Positions 6,009-13,139 of a DNA stretch of 13,368 nucleotides are shown piece after piece. The notes beneath the pieces are model-generated. The model was not told the origin of the DNA, made no database searches, and saw nothing but the letters and a program-made list of their open reading frames with translations. The stretch lies in NCBI GenBank assembly GCA_035534835.1, contig DATLRE010000082.1, forward strand, positions 1-13,368, in the 5' to 3' direction. Numbering within the stretch: the first letter of the stretch is position 1; the number at the start of each line of letters is the position of its first letter. This DNA comes from Bog-756 sp035534835 (GTDB lineage: Bacteria; Actinomycetota; Acidimicrobiia; Acidimicrobiales; RAAP-2). The position numbers and the translations under genes are program-made.

Positions 6009-6689
6009 CTACGGGGTCCAGTTCGTCTGGCCGAAGCGGTAGCCCACCGACCGCACCGTCTGGATCAGGTGTGCGTGCTCCTCGCCGAGCTTGGCCCGCA
6101 GACGCCGGACGTGGACGTCCACCGTGCGGGCACCGCCGTAGTACTCGTAGCCCCATACCCGGCTCAGCAGCGTCTCCCGGGTGAACACCTTGCCCGGCCG
6201 GGCGGCCAGGAACCGGAGCAGCTCGTACTCCATGTAGGTGAGGTCCAGCACCCGACCGGCCACGGCGGCCTGGTAGGTCTCGAGGTTCAGCACCAGTGGC
6301 CCGTGCTCGAGCAGGTCCGGGCGCAGGCCACGCCCGGTGCGCCAGAAGAGGTGGGCCAGCCGGGCGGACAGCTCGTCGGGATTGACCGGCTCGAGGCAGA
6401 GGTCGTCGAAGAGGTCCTCGCGGAGTTCGAGCTCGCCGAGCTGGGCCTCGGGTACCACGACGAGCACCGGGGCCAGCGGCACCTCGCGCGAGCGCAGGTG
6501 GCGGCAGAGGGCGAAGGCGGCCACCGGGTCCTCGCCGCTGCAGATGACCGCGCCGGACCACCCGTCCTCGGGCTCGTCCACGTCGACCGACTCGGCCCGG
6601 TCGATGCCGAGCCACGGGTAGCCGGCGCGCTCGAGCACGGCGGTCACCGTGGTCGGCGGCAGCCTGGGGAAGCACAGCAGTGGTTCCAT
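6009..6689 (-). CDS. glnR: Orphan OmpR-type response regulator, GlnR-like nitrogen regulator
   Basis: The 226-residue protein has a receiver-like domain (about 1-120) and a C-terminal winged-helix DNA-binding domain (about 130-224). The latter carries GRVLDLTYMEYELLRFLA, KVFTRETLLSRVWGYEYYGG and RTVDVHVRRLRAKLG. From memory of Streptomyces GlnR, these stretches are nearly the same. GlnR activates glutamine synthetase, ammonium uptake and related genes under nitrogen limitation. The receiver lacks the acidic N-terminal pocket. The strand that should end in the phosphoacceptor Asp reads AVICSGED, with Ser51 where Asp is expected, so phosphorylation is unlikely. No histidine kinase is nearby. 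The ATG at 6689 has a purine-rich AAAGGGGGAG 7 nt upstream. It lies 67 nt downstream of glnA on the same strand and may be cotranscribed with it. The match to a GlnR box upstream of glnII supports the name. Confidence 0.85.
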   Translation of the reverse strand: MEPLLCFPRLPPTTVTAVLERAGYPWLGIDRAESVDVDEPEDGWSGAVICSGEDPVAAFALCRHLRSREVPLAPVLVVVPEAQLGELELREDLFDDLCLEPVNPDELSARLAHLFWRTGRGLRPDLLEHGPLVLNLETYQAAVAGRVLDLTYMEYELLRFLAARPGKVFTRETLLSRVWGYEYYGGARTVDVHVRRLRAKLGEEHAHLIQTVRSVGYRFGQTNWTP

Positions 6690-6756
6690 GGCGGTGCTCC
6701 CCCTTTCCTCGGGTCGTCGGCCGGTTCGTTCCGGAAGGTGGTCGGGTCGGGTCGGG

Positions 6757-8127
6757 CTAGAGCAGCGGCAGGTAGCGGTCGAGCTCGAACTGGGTCACGT
6801 GGGACTTGTAGGCGGCCCACTCGGCCCGCTTGTTCCGGATGAACCATTCGAAGACGTGGTCGCCCAGGGTCGATGCCAACAGGTCCGAGGTCTCCATGAG
6901 CCCGAGCGCCTCGTGCAGGCTCCCGGGCAGGTGCTGGATGCCCTTGGCGTCGAGCTCATCCGGACGGAGGGCGAACAGGTTGGCGTCGGCCTCGGCCGGC
7001 AGCTCGTACCCGGCCTCGATGCCTCGGAGTCCGGCGGCCAGGATGACGGCGAAGGCGAGGTACGGGTTGCAGGCGCTGTCCGGCGACCGGTACTCGATCC
7101 GGGTCGACTCGGACTTGCCGGGCTTGACCACGGGGACCCGCACGAGGGCCGAACGGTTGTTGCGGGCCCACGAGACGTGGATGGGCGCCTCGTAGCCGGA
7201 CACCAGCCGCTTGTAGGAGTTGACCCACTGGTTGGTGACGGCGGTGATCTCTCCGGCGTGCCGGAGCAGGCCGGCGATGAACCCCTCGGCCACCTCGGAC
7301 AGACCGCCGGGCCGCTCGAGGTCGACGAAGGCGTTCTGGTCGCCGCGGAACAGCGACATGTGGGTGTGCATGCCCGACCCCTGGACCCCGGCCAGCGGCT
7401 TGGGCATGAAGCTGGCGAACACCCCCTGCTGGCGGGCCATCTCCTTGACCACCAGGCGCACGGTCATGACCGTGTCGGCCATGGTGAGGGCGTCGGTGTA
7501 CCGGAGGTCGATCTCGTGCTGGCTGGGGGCGTCCTCGTGCTGGGCGTGCTCGACGGGGATGCCCATCTCCTCGAGGGTGAGGACGGTGCGCTGGCGGATG
7601 TCGCTGGCCCGGTCGGCCACGGTGAGCTCGAAGTACGAGCCGGTGTCGAGCGTGATCGGCGGATGCGCCGGGTCGCCGTCGGCGAAGTAGAAGAACTCCA
7701 TCTCGGGAGCGGCGTAGTAGGTGAAGCCCTGCGAACGGGCACGCTCGAGCGTCCGCTTCAGGACGTGGCGCGGGTCCCCCTGGAACGGCGAGCCGTCGAG
7801 GTCGACGATGTCGCAGAAGACCCGGGCGACCTGGGCGCCCCCGGAGTCACCGTGGCCGTCACCCGGCGCCTGGCCGTGGCCGTGCCACGGCAGCAGCTGG
7901 AACGTGTTGGCGTCGGGTCGGGCCAGGACGTCGCTCTCCTGGACACGGCTGAACCCGTCGATGGCGGAGCCGTCGAAGGTCATGCCCTCGTCCAGGGCGT
8001 TCTCGAGTTCGGCCGGGGTGATGCTGAACGACTTCGGCGTGCCCAGCACGTCGGTGAACCACAGTTGGACGAAGCGGATGCCGCGCTCCTCCACCGTCCG
8101 GAGGACGTACTCCTCTTGACTCCTCAT
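6757..8127 (-). CDS. glnA: Glutamine synthetase, type I (alpha subgroup)
   Basis: The 456-residue cytosolic enzyme makes glutamine from glutamate, ammonia and ATP. All type I landmarks are present: MTFDGSAIDGF, APEMEFFYF, the metal and ammonium site in HEDAPSQHEID, GSGMHTHMSLF, NSYKRLVSGYEAP, and RIEYRSPDSACNPYLAF. The region where GSI-beta enzymes carry the adenylylation tyrosine (NLYDLPPE) reads NLFALRPDEL, so control by adenylylation is unlikely; length and sequence fit the I-alpha subgroup. A Gly/His-rich insert of about 14-18 residues (residues 82-99) follows LLPW in the N-terminal domain. ATG 8127 is preferred over the in-frame ATG 8151, because GGAGGTG (8137-8143) lies 9 nt before 8127 and would be inside the coding region of the longer form. 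The gene lies between glnII (upstream) and glnR (downstream) on the same strand. It ends in TAG. Confidence 0.95.
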   Translation of the reverse strand: MRSQEEYVLRTVEERGIRFVQLWFTDVLGTPKSFSITPAELENALDEGMTFDGSAIDGFSRVQESDVLARPDANTFQLLPWHGHGQAPGDGHGDSGGAQVARVFCDIVDLDGSPFQGDPRHVLKRTLERARSQGFTYYAAPEMEFFYFADGDPAHPPITLDTGSYFELTVADRASDIRQRTVLTLEEMGIPVEHAQHEDAPSQHEIDLRYTDALTMADTVMTVRLVVKEMARQQGVFASFMPKPLAGVQGSGMHTHMSLFRGDQNAFVDLERPGGLSEVAEGFIAGLLRHAGEITAVTNQWVNSYKRLVSGYEAPIHVSWARNNRSALVRVPVVKPGKSESTRIEYRSPDSACNPYLAFAVILAAGLRGIEAGYELPAEADANLFALRPDELDAKGIQHLPGSLHEALGLMETSDLLASTLGDHVFEWFIRNKRAEWAAYKSHVTQFELDRYLPLL

Positions 8128-8161
8128 GGGGTCGTGCACCTCCGGGGGCATGGTGCGATCG

Positions 8162-8187
8162 GGGGGGAGGTCGGGTTCGATCCCCCC
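8162..8187 (-). other. G-run/C-run inverted repeat in the glnA leader region
   Basis: GGGGGGA (8162-8168) and TCCCCCC (8181-8187) can form a 7-bp stem with a 12-nt loop, about 35-60 nt upstream of the glnA start. It would lie in or near the glnA leader but does not include the ribosome-binding site at 8137-8143. It may simply reflect GC content. I saw no GlnR box in this spacer. Confidence 0.2.
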
Positions 8188-8236
8188 AGTGTCGCAGGTG
8201 ACGGGTGTCCCGGTCGACGGGGAGCGGCACGGAGCG

Positions 8237-8270
8237 CACCGAGCCGGGCCCCTGGGGACCCGGCTCGGTG
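8237..8270 (-). terminator. Strong 12-bp hairpin between glnII and glnA
   Basis: CACCGAGCCGGG (8237-8248) and CCCGGCTCGGTG (8259-8270) are perfect reverse complements around a 10-nt loop that can itself pair CCCC with GGGG. It lies 41 nt past the glnII stop and 109 nt before the glnA start. There is no U tract, which is common for terminators in high-GC actinobacteria. Its position argues that glnII and glnA are mostly separate transcripts. Confidence 0.6.
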
Positions 8271-8311
8271 GACGTCCCGTCGCCTTCCGGGCCGCTGCGG
8301 CCCGTCGCCGC

Positions 8312-9322
8312 TCAGCTCGTGGCGGCGTCGCCGCAGACGGTCTCGATCATGATGGCGGTGACCTCGTAGGGGTCCATGTTGGCGTTGGGCCGGCGGTCCT
8401 CCAGCCAGCCCTTCTTGTCGACGGCCACCTTCCACGGGATGCGGATGGAGGCGCCCCGGTCCGAGGTGCCGTAGCTGAACTTCGTGAAGTGGGCGGTCTC
8501 GTGGGCGCCGGTCAGGCGGCTCTCGATCCCCACGCCGTAGACGGCGATGTGCTCGTCGACGCGCTTCCCGATGGCCTCGCAGCCGGCGATGATGGCGTCC
8601 CAGCCGCCGTCCTCGCGCATGGCCCTGGTGGAGAAGTTGGTGTGGGCGCCGGCGCCGTTCCAGTCACCGAGGATCGGCTTCGGCTCGAGCGTGGCGAACA
8701 CGCCGAAGTCCTCGGCGATGCGGAAGAGCAGCCAGCGGGCCACCCACAGCTGGTCGCCCATGTCGAGGGGGCTCAGGACGCCGAGCTGGAACTCCCACTG
8801 GCCCATCATGACCTCGGCGTTGGTGCCCTCGATCCCGATCCCGGCGTCGATGCAGGCCGCCGTGTGGAGCTCGACGATCTCGCGGCCGGGCATCTAGTCG
8901 CCGCCCACGCCGCAGTAGTACGGGCCCTGGGGGGCGGGGTAGCCGACGGCCGGCCAGCCGAGCGGTCGACCGTCCTTGAAGAAGGTGTACTCCTGCTCGA
9001 TCCCGAAGAGCGGCTCCTGGTCGCCGTACTGGTCCACGATGGCGCGCAGCCTCGCCCGGGTGTTGGTCGGGTGGGGCGTGAAGTCGGTCAGCTCCACCTC
9101 GCACATGACGAGCTTGTCGTTGGGTCCGCGGAGCGGGTCCGGGCAGGACCAGACCGGACGCAGGACGCAGTCGGAGTCGTGGCCCACGGCCTGGTTGGTG
9201 CTCGAACCGTCGAACCCCCAGATGCCCGGCTCCTCGCCGTCGGCGACGATCCGGGTCTTGCTCCGCAGGAGCGGGGACGGCTCGGTCCCGTCGATCCAGA
9301 TGTACTCAGCTTGATACGGCAC
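8312..9322 (-). pseudogene. glnII: Glutamine synthetase type II, interrupted by an in-frame TAG at codon 143 with ATG directly after
   Basis: Read through, the frame gives a full-length type II (eukaryote-like) glutamine synthetase of 335 residues plus the stop position. The first half begins VPYQAEYIWIDGTEPS and contains GFDGSSTNQA, FGIEQEYTFF and QGPYYCGVGGD. Then TAG (8894-8896) occurs, followed at once in the same frame by ATG (8891-8893). The second half runs MPGREIVELH, NAEVMMGQWEFQLG, GAGAHTNFS, SRLTGAHETA and GASIRIPW, to TGA. Family members read straight through this point (GVGAD-x-x-x-GREIVE). Nothing else is broken, so the lesion is a single nonsense codon. The GTG 9322 start has AGAGGAG 5 nt upstream. 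Possibilities are a recent pseudogene, a sequence error, or two polypeptides made by stop-start reinitiation. TAG also ends glnA, ridA and two other genes here, so it is a real stop codon in this genome. The two open halves are 8894-9322 and 8312-8893. Confidence 0.88.
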
Positions 9323-9434
9323 GTGTACTCCTCTATTGCTCGGTTGCTCCACGTCACGACTTCCCTGCGGCGGAAAATACCACCGGCTCCCGTCCGGGGC
9401 GCCGGCCACCGGCCGGACCGGCACCGGCCTCCGT

Positions 9435-9440
9435 ACTATT
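9435..9440 (-). promoter_or_regulatory. Candidate glnII -10 element
   Basis: On the minus strand AATAGT lies 10 nt downstream of the GlnR box, which would then overlap the -35 region as expected for an activator. A second candidate, TATTTT at 9374-9379, lies nearer the gene but is about 70 nt from the box. The choice is unresolved. Read on the plus strand the same bases contain TACTAT (9434-9439). Confidence 0.3.
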
Positions 9441-9450
9441 GCAGCGGGGC

Positions 9451-9466
9451 GTTTCCGAGCCGTTAC
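9451..9466 (-). promoter_or_regulatory. GlnR operator (a-site/b-site pair) upstream of glnII
   Basis: On the minus strand GTAAC (9462-9466), six bases, then GAAAC (9451-9455) match the published Streptomyces GlnR box, gTnAC-N6-GaAAC, at every defined position. A further GTTCAC lies 6 nt before it (9473-9478) and could be part of a second half-box. The site is about 130 nt before the glnII start and about 95 nt before the divergent nadE start, so GlnR could act on either. A GlnR-like gene lies in the same cluster. Confidence 0.65.
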
Positions 9467-9549
9467 CCGATTGTGAACGGTGCATGAACAGGGGTCCCCT
9501 TCCCCCGGCCGGGCACGGCGGGGCCCGGAAGGGCCCGGCGGGGCCCCGA

Positions 9550-9555
9550 TAGGCT
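9550..9555 (+). promoter_or_regulatory. -10 element, leaderless-type, for nadE
   Basis: TAGGCT is followed by exactly 6 nt and the ATG at 9562, with no ribosome-binding sequence. The bases just upstream (9518-9548) are a run of overlapping GGGCCC-type palindromes that replaces a recognisable -35. Confidence 0.5.
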
Positions 9556-9561
9556 GGGACG

Positions 9562-11316
9562 ATGCCTCGGATCCGGGTGGCCGCCTGTCAGATCAACACG
9601 GTCGTGGGCGACCTGGACGGCAACGTCGGGCGGACGTTCGGGGCGCTGGCCGAGGCCGAGCGCGCCGGCGCCGACCTGGCGGTCTTTCCGGAACTCACGG
9701 TCACGGGCTACCCGCCCGAGGACCTCCTCGGCCGACCCGCCTTCGTGGAGGACAACCTCGCCGCCTTCGCCGCCGTGGCCGCCGGAACGGGGGCGTGCGC
9801 GGCGGTGGTCGGCTACGTCGACGTGGCACCGTCGGGTCGGCTGCTGAACGCCGCCGCCCTCTGCCGGGGCGGGGAGGTGCTCGCCCGGTACGTCAAGCGG
9901 ATCCTGCCCAACTACGGGGTCTTCGACGAGCAGCGCTGGTTCGCCCCGGGCGAGGGCCCCGTCGCACTGGCCGTCGTGGCCGGGATACCGGTCGGCATGA
10001 CCATCTGCGAGGACATGTGGTTCCCGGCCGGCCCCATGGCCGACCAGGCGGCTTCCGGCGCCCGGCTGCTGGTCAACCTCAACGCCTCGCCCTACTCGCG
10101 GGGCCGCCGCGAGGAGCGCATCGCGGTGTTGCGCCGGCGCACCGAGGAGACGGGATGCGCCGTCGTCTACGTCAACCAGGTGGGCGGGCAGGACGAGCTC
10201 GTCTTCGACGGAGCATCCGTCGTCGTCGACGCCGGGGGCGAGGTGGTGGCGGGTGCCCGCCAGTTCGCCGAGGACGTGCTCGTGGCCGACATCGAGGTCG
10301 ACCTCGGATCCGGGATGCCGCCGGAGGCCGAGGACCGGCCGCGGCCGGTGGTCGTGTCGGACGCCAGCCGGGCCGGTGGGGACGGGCCGCTGCACCCGGT
10401 CGCCGAGGTGCTCGACCCGGTGGCCGAGGTCTACTCGGCACTCGTGCTCGGCACCCGTGACTACCTGGCGAAGAACGGGTTCGCCGATGCCGTCATCGGG
10501 CTGTCGGGAGGGATCGACTCCTCGCTGGTGGCCGCCGTCGCCGTCGACGCGGTCGGGTCGGCCCACGTGCACGGCGTGGCCATGCCGTCGCGGTACTCGA
10601 GCGCAGGCTCCGTCACCGACGCGGAGGCCCTGGCGGCCAACCTGGGGATCGACCTCGCCAGCGCTCCGATCGAGCCCGCCCACCAGGCGTTCGCCGACGT
10701 GCTGGGACCGCTGCTGGGTGCCGAGCCCGCCGGCCTCACCGACGAGAACCTCCAGAGCCGGATCCGCGGCGTCCTGCTCATGGCGCTCTCCAACGCCCGT
10801 GGTTGGATCGTGCTGACCACGGGGAACAAGAGCGAGATGGCCACCGGGTACTCCACGCTGTACGGCGACTCGGCCGGCGGGTTCGCCGTGATCAAGGACG
10901 TGACCAAGACCCTCGTCTACGAGCTGTGCCGCCACCGGAACGCCCGGGCCGGGTTCGACCTGATCCCGGCGGCCGTGCTCGACAAGGCGCCGTCCGCCGA
11001 GCTGCGCCCCGACCAGCGGGACGAGGAGTCGCTGCCGCCCTACTCGGTGCTCGACCCGGTGATGACCGGCTACGTGGAGGCGGACCGGTCGGCCGACGAC
11101 CTGGTGGCCGAGGGCTTCGATCCCGAGGCGGTGGCCCGGGTGGTCGGCCTCATCGACCGCGCCGAGTACAAGCGCCGTCAGATGCCGCCCGGGGTCCGGA
11201 TCTCGGGCAAGGCGTTCGGCAAGGATCGTCGGATGCCCATCACCAACCACTACCGGTCGGTCCGGCAGGCCCCGGCGAGGCCGCCGGCCGACGACCAGGC
11301 GCCGACCGTTGTCTGA
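9562..11316 (+). CDS. nadE: Glutamine-dependent NAD+ synthetase
   Basis: The 584-residue protein catalyses the last step of NAD+ synthesis: deamido-NAD+, ATP and glutamine give NAD+. The N-terminal nitrilase-type glutaminase domain (1 to about 260) has the triad Glu44 (FPELTVTGY), Lys112 (VKRILPNYGVFDE) and Cys149 (TICEDMW). The C-terminal synthetase domain has the pyrophosphate loop LSGGIDSS at 314-321, GNKSEMATGYSTLYGD, and KAPSAELRPDQRDEESLPPY. This two-domain form is typical of actinobacteria, and its length fits the shorter bacterial class. The ATG is set by a leaderless-type -10 element. It is divergent from glnII with a GlnR box between them, and it consumes glutamine, which makes nitrogen control plausible but unproven. 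Its last 8 nt overlap the next gene. Confidence 0.96.
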   Translation: MPRIRVAACQINTVVGDLDGNVGRTFGALAEAERAGADLAVFPELTVTGYPPEDLLGRPAFVEDNLAAFAAVAAGTGACAAVVGYVDVAPSGRLLNAAALCRGGEVLARYVKRILPNYGVFDEQRWFAPGEGPVALAVVAGIPVGMTICEDMWFPAGPMADQAASGARLLVNLNASPYSRGRREERIAVLRRRTEETGCAVVYVNQVGGQDELVFDGASVVVDAGGEVVAGARQFAEDVLVADIEVDLGSGMPPEAEDRPRPVVVSDASRAGGDGPLHPVAEVLDPVAEVYSALVLGTRDYLAKNGFADAVIGLSGGIDSSLVAAVAVDAVGSAHVHGVAMPSRYSSAGSVTDAEALAANLGIDLASAPIEPAHQAFADVLGPLLGAEPAGLTDENLQSRIRGVLLMALSNARGWIVLTTGNKSEMATGYSTLYGDSAGGFAVIKDVTKTLVYELCRHRNARAGFDLIPAAVLDKAPSAELRPDQRDEESLPPYSVLDPVMTGYVEADRSADDLVAEGFDPEAVARVVGLIDRAEYKRRQMPPGVRISGKAFGKDRRMPITNHYRSVRQAPARPPADDQAPTVV

Positions 11317-12010
11317 CCCCCGTTCCGTCGACGGGCGCGTCGTGGCCGCCGGGGCCGTGGGGGACGGGTCGTTCCCGGCGCTGCCGCTCGCGAGGACGGC
11401 CGAGTTGGTGGGGGAGTACCGCTGGATCGAGGCTTCGCTCCACCGGCTGCTCGGGACCTGGGTCACCGACATGCCGATCGCCGGCGTCCAGGTCCACCTC
11501 GACGCCCAGAGCATGCGGCACGCGTGGCATGCCGAGCTGTTCGGCGACCGCCTGCCGGTGCTCGCCGGTGTCGACCCCGACGGGCTGACCCGCCCCTCGG
11601 CGGTCACGGCGGCGCTGTTCGCCGCGCTCGACGGTGTCGGGCCGGCCGCCGAGGGCCCCGGTTCGACCTGGCCGGCGGCCGACGCCGGGCCGCCCTACCG
11701 TCCGGCGGCGCTGCCGCGGCTGGCCGGCCTCTACCGGGTGGTGCTCCCGAGGCTCGTCACCAGCTACGACCGCCACCTGCGGGTGGTGGCACCGGTGGCC
11801 GACGGTCCGCTGCGGCGGGCCCTGCAGCTCGTGCTGCGAGACGAGGTCGACGACTGGATGGCCGGGGAGCGGCTCGTGCAGCGTCTGGTCACCCGGCCGC
11901 ACGACGTGGCCGCCGTCTACGAGTTCCAGCAGCGCCTCGACTCCGCGGCGGTCGCCGCCGGGGCGCAGTCGGGTCTGGTCGAACTGCCGGACTGGGTCCC
12001 GGCCGATTGA
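11309..12010 (+). CDS. Uncharacterised helical protein, possibly ferritin-like
   Basis: The 233-residue protein starts at TTG 11309, overlapping the nadE stop by 8 nt, which points to translational coupling. I do not recognise a named family. It is soluble and mostly helical by eye, in two halves joined by a Gly/Pro/Ala-rich linker around residues 110-130. Half one has GEYRWIEASLHRLLG (Glu36, Glu41) and later LDAQSMRHAWHAELF (Asp65, His71, His74, Glu76). Half two has SYDRHL and LRDEVDDWMAGERL. Acidic residues and HxxH-type motifs on paired long helices resemble ferritin-like di-iron or decayed di-iron bundles. This is pattern-based inference and the metal ligands are not established. The downstream sigma factor gene has its own promoter region. 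Confidence 0.75.
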   Translation: MSDPRSVDGRVVAAGAVGDGSFPALPLARTAELVGEYRWIEASLHRLLGTWVTDMPIAGVQVHLDAQSMRHAWHAELFGDRLPVLAGVDPDGLTRPSAVTAALFAALDGVGPAAEGPGSTWPAADAGPPYRPAALPRLAGLYRVVLPRLVTSYDRHLRVVAPVADGPLRRALQLVLRDEVDDWMAGERLVQRLVTRPHDVAAVYEFQQRLDSAAVAAGAQSGLVELPDWVPAD

Positions 12011-12072
12011 GGCGGGCGCCCGCCCCACGGGTCGTCGGCCGGCGAGTCGATCGGGGGGCTTGACGCGTCCGG

Positions 12073-12078
12073 TAAACT
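12073..12078 (+). promoter_or_regulatory. Candidate -10 element and leader for the sigma factor gene
   Basis: TAAACT fits TANNNT and would give a leader of about 110 nt before the GTG at 12195. The leader can form two small hairpins: CCCCTC/GAGGGG at 12129-12143 with a 3-nt loop, and CCCAC/GTGGG at 12166-12179. A TTGACG at 12060 is only 7 nt upstream and cannot be its -35. Confidence 0.4.
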
Positions 12079-12194
12079 GGCTCGGCAGCGATCGTTGCGC
12101 CCGATCTCGCTCCACCGGAACCGTCGTACCCCTCGTCGAGGGGGGCCGTTCGCCTGGTGAGCGTCCCCACGCAGGTGGGAAACCGAAGGACCTG

Positions 12195-13139
12195 GTGAAG
12201 TTGGCAAAGGAGCGGCTGGAGCGAGACGACGAGGACCTGGTTCGTCTGTACCTGACCGACATCGGCCAGTACCCCTTGCTGACGAAGGACGACGAGGTGC
12301 GTCTGGCCCAGGCGATCGAGGCGGGACGCGAGGCCGACGGACAGATCCAGTCGGCGCCCAAGGGCCTCACCCCGGCGAAGAAGCGCGAGCTCCGTCGCAC
12401 CGTCCTCCAGGGCGAGTCCGCCCAGCAGACCTTCGTCCAGTCGAACCTGCGACTGGTGGTCTCGATCGCCAAGAAGTACCAGGCCTCCGGCCTGCCCCTG
12501 CTCGACCTGATCCAGGAGGGCAACCTCGGCCTGATGCACGCCGTCGAGAAGTTCGACTGGCGCAAGGGCTTCAAGTTCTCGACGTACGCCACGTGGTGGA
12601 TCCGTCAGGCGATCACCCGCGGGATCGCCAATACCGGGCGCACCATCCGGCTCCCGGTGCACGCCGGCGACACGTTGGCCCGGGTCCAGAAGGCCCAGGC
12701 CCGGCTCGAGCTCAAGTACGGGCGCCCCGCCACCCTGGCCGAGTTGGGCGCCGAGGTCGAGATGCCCGAGGACAAGCTGGTCGAGGCGCTGCGGTTCCGG
12801 GCCGAGCCCCTGTCCCTGTCCGAGCCCCTCCGCGAGGACGGGGACGCCGAACTCGGCGACGTGGTGGAGGACCGATCGGCCGAGTCCCCCTTCGAGGTGG
12901 CCGCCGTGTCGCTGCTGCCCGAGGAGATCGGGCGCCTGCTCTCCCCGCTCGACGAACGGGAGCGGGAGATCCTGCGGCTGCGCTTCGGCCTCGACCGGGG
13001 CGAGCCTCGCACCCTCGAGGAGGTCGGCGAGCACTTCAACCTGACCCGCGAGCGGATCCGTCAGATCGAGGCCCGGGCCATGTCGAAGCTGCGCCACCCG
13101 TCCTCGGACACCGGCGCCCGCGACCTCCTGACCGTCTAG
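12195..13139 (+). CDS. RNA polymerase sigma-70 factor, principal-like, lacking region 1.1
   Basis: The 314-residue protein has region 1.2 at about 12-44 (DLVRLYLTDIGQYPLLTKDDE) and region 2 at about 80-147 (SNLRLVVSIAKKY, LDLIQEGNLGLMHAVEKFDW, FSTYATWWIRQAI). Region 3 is at about 150-225 (RTIRLPVHAGDTLARVQKA), and region 4 is at about 250-310, ending in LTRERIRQIEARAMSKLRHP. It directs promoter recognition by RNA polymerase. The motifs are those of group 1/2 factors (SigA/HrdB/SigB type). Without the genome, the housekeeping factor cannot be told from a paralogue. There is no long acidic N-terminal extension. The start is GTG 12195, with AAGGA only 4 nt upstream; TTG 12201 would have a 10-nt spacing and is a fair alternative. 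The frame is open far upstream but without family sequence. Confidence 0.93.
   Translation: MKLAKERLERDDEDLVRLYLTDIGQYPLLTKDDEVRLAQAIEAGREADGQIQSAPKGLTPAKKRELRRTVLQGESAQQTFVQSNLRLVVSIAKKYQASGLPLLDLIQEGNLGLMHAVEKFDWRKGFKFSTYATWWIRQAITRGIANTGRTIRLPVHAGDTLARVQKAQARLELKYGRPATLAELGAEVEMPEDKLVEALRFRAEPLSLSEPLREDGDAELGDVVEDRSAESPFEVAAVSLLPEEIGRLLSPLDEREREILRLRFGLDRGEPRTLEEVGEHFNLTRERIRQIEARAMSKLRHPSSDTGARDLLTV

Noticed and set aside
8188..8206. GlnR box before glnA (GTCAC with a partner 6 nt away)
   Set aside because: Only the GTnAC half is present. The partner five bases are CACTG instead of GAAAC, so the match is not significant.
6649..8352. 567-codon plus-strand frame over glnA
   Set aside because: It is the mirror of glnA. 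The real frame on the minus strand carries all glutamine synthetase motifs, and this one carries none.
8894..8896. Pyrrolysine or other amber recoding in glnII
   Set aside because: TAG ends at least four other genes in the window, glutamine synthetase is not a known pyrrolysine protein, and no pyl genes are visible. A nonsense change, an error or reinitiation is simpler.
9463..11607. 714-codon minus-strand frame over nadE
   Set aside because: It is the complement of nadE in a high-GC genome, without recognisable domains, while nadE has both catalytic sites intact.
12060..12065. TTGACG as the -35 of the sigma factor promoter
   Set aside because: It is only 7 nt before TAAACT, while about 17 nt is needed, and no -10 is found at the right distance downstream.
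12164..12194. c-di-GMP (GEMM) riboswitch, suggested by CCACGCAGGTGGGAAACC
   Set aside because: Only a short stretch resembles the GEMM core. The second conserved helix and the tetraloop-receptor parts are absent, and the similarity is probably chance.
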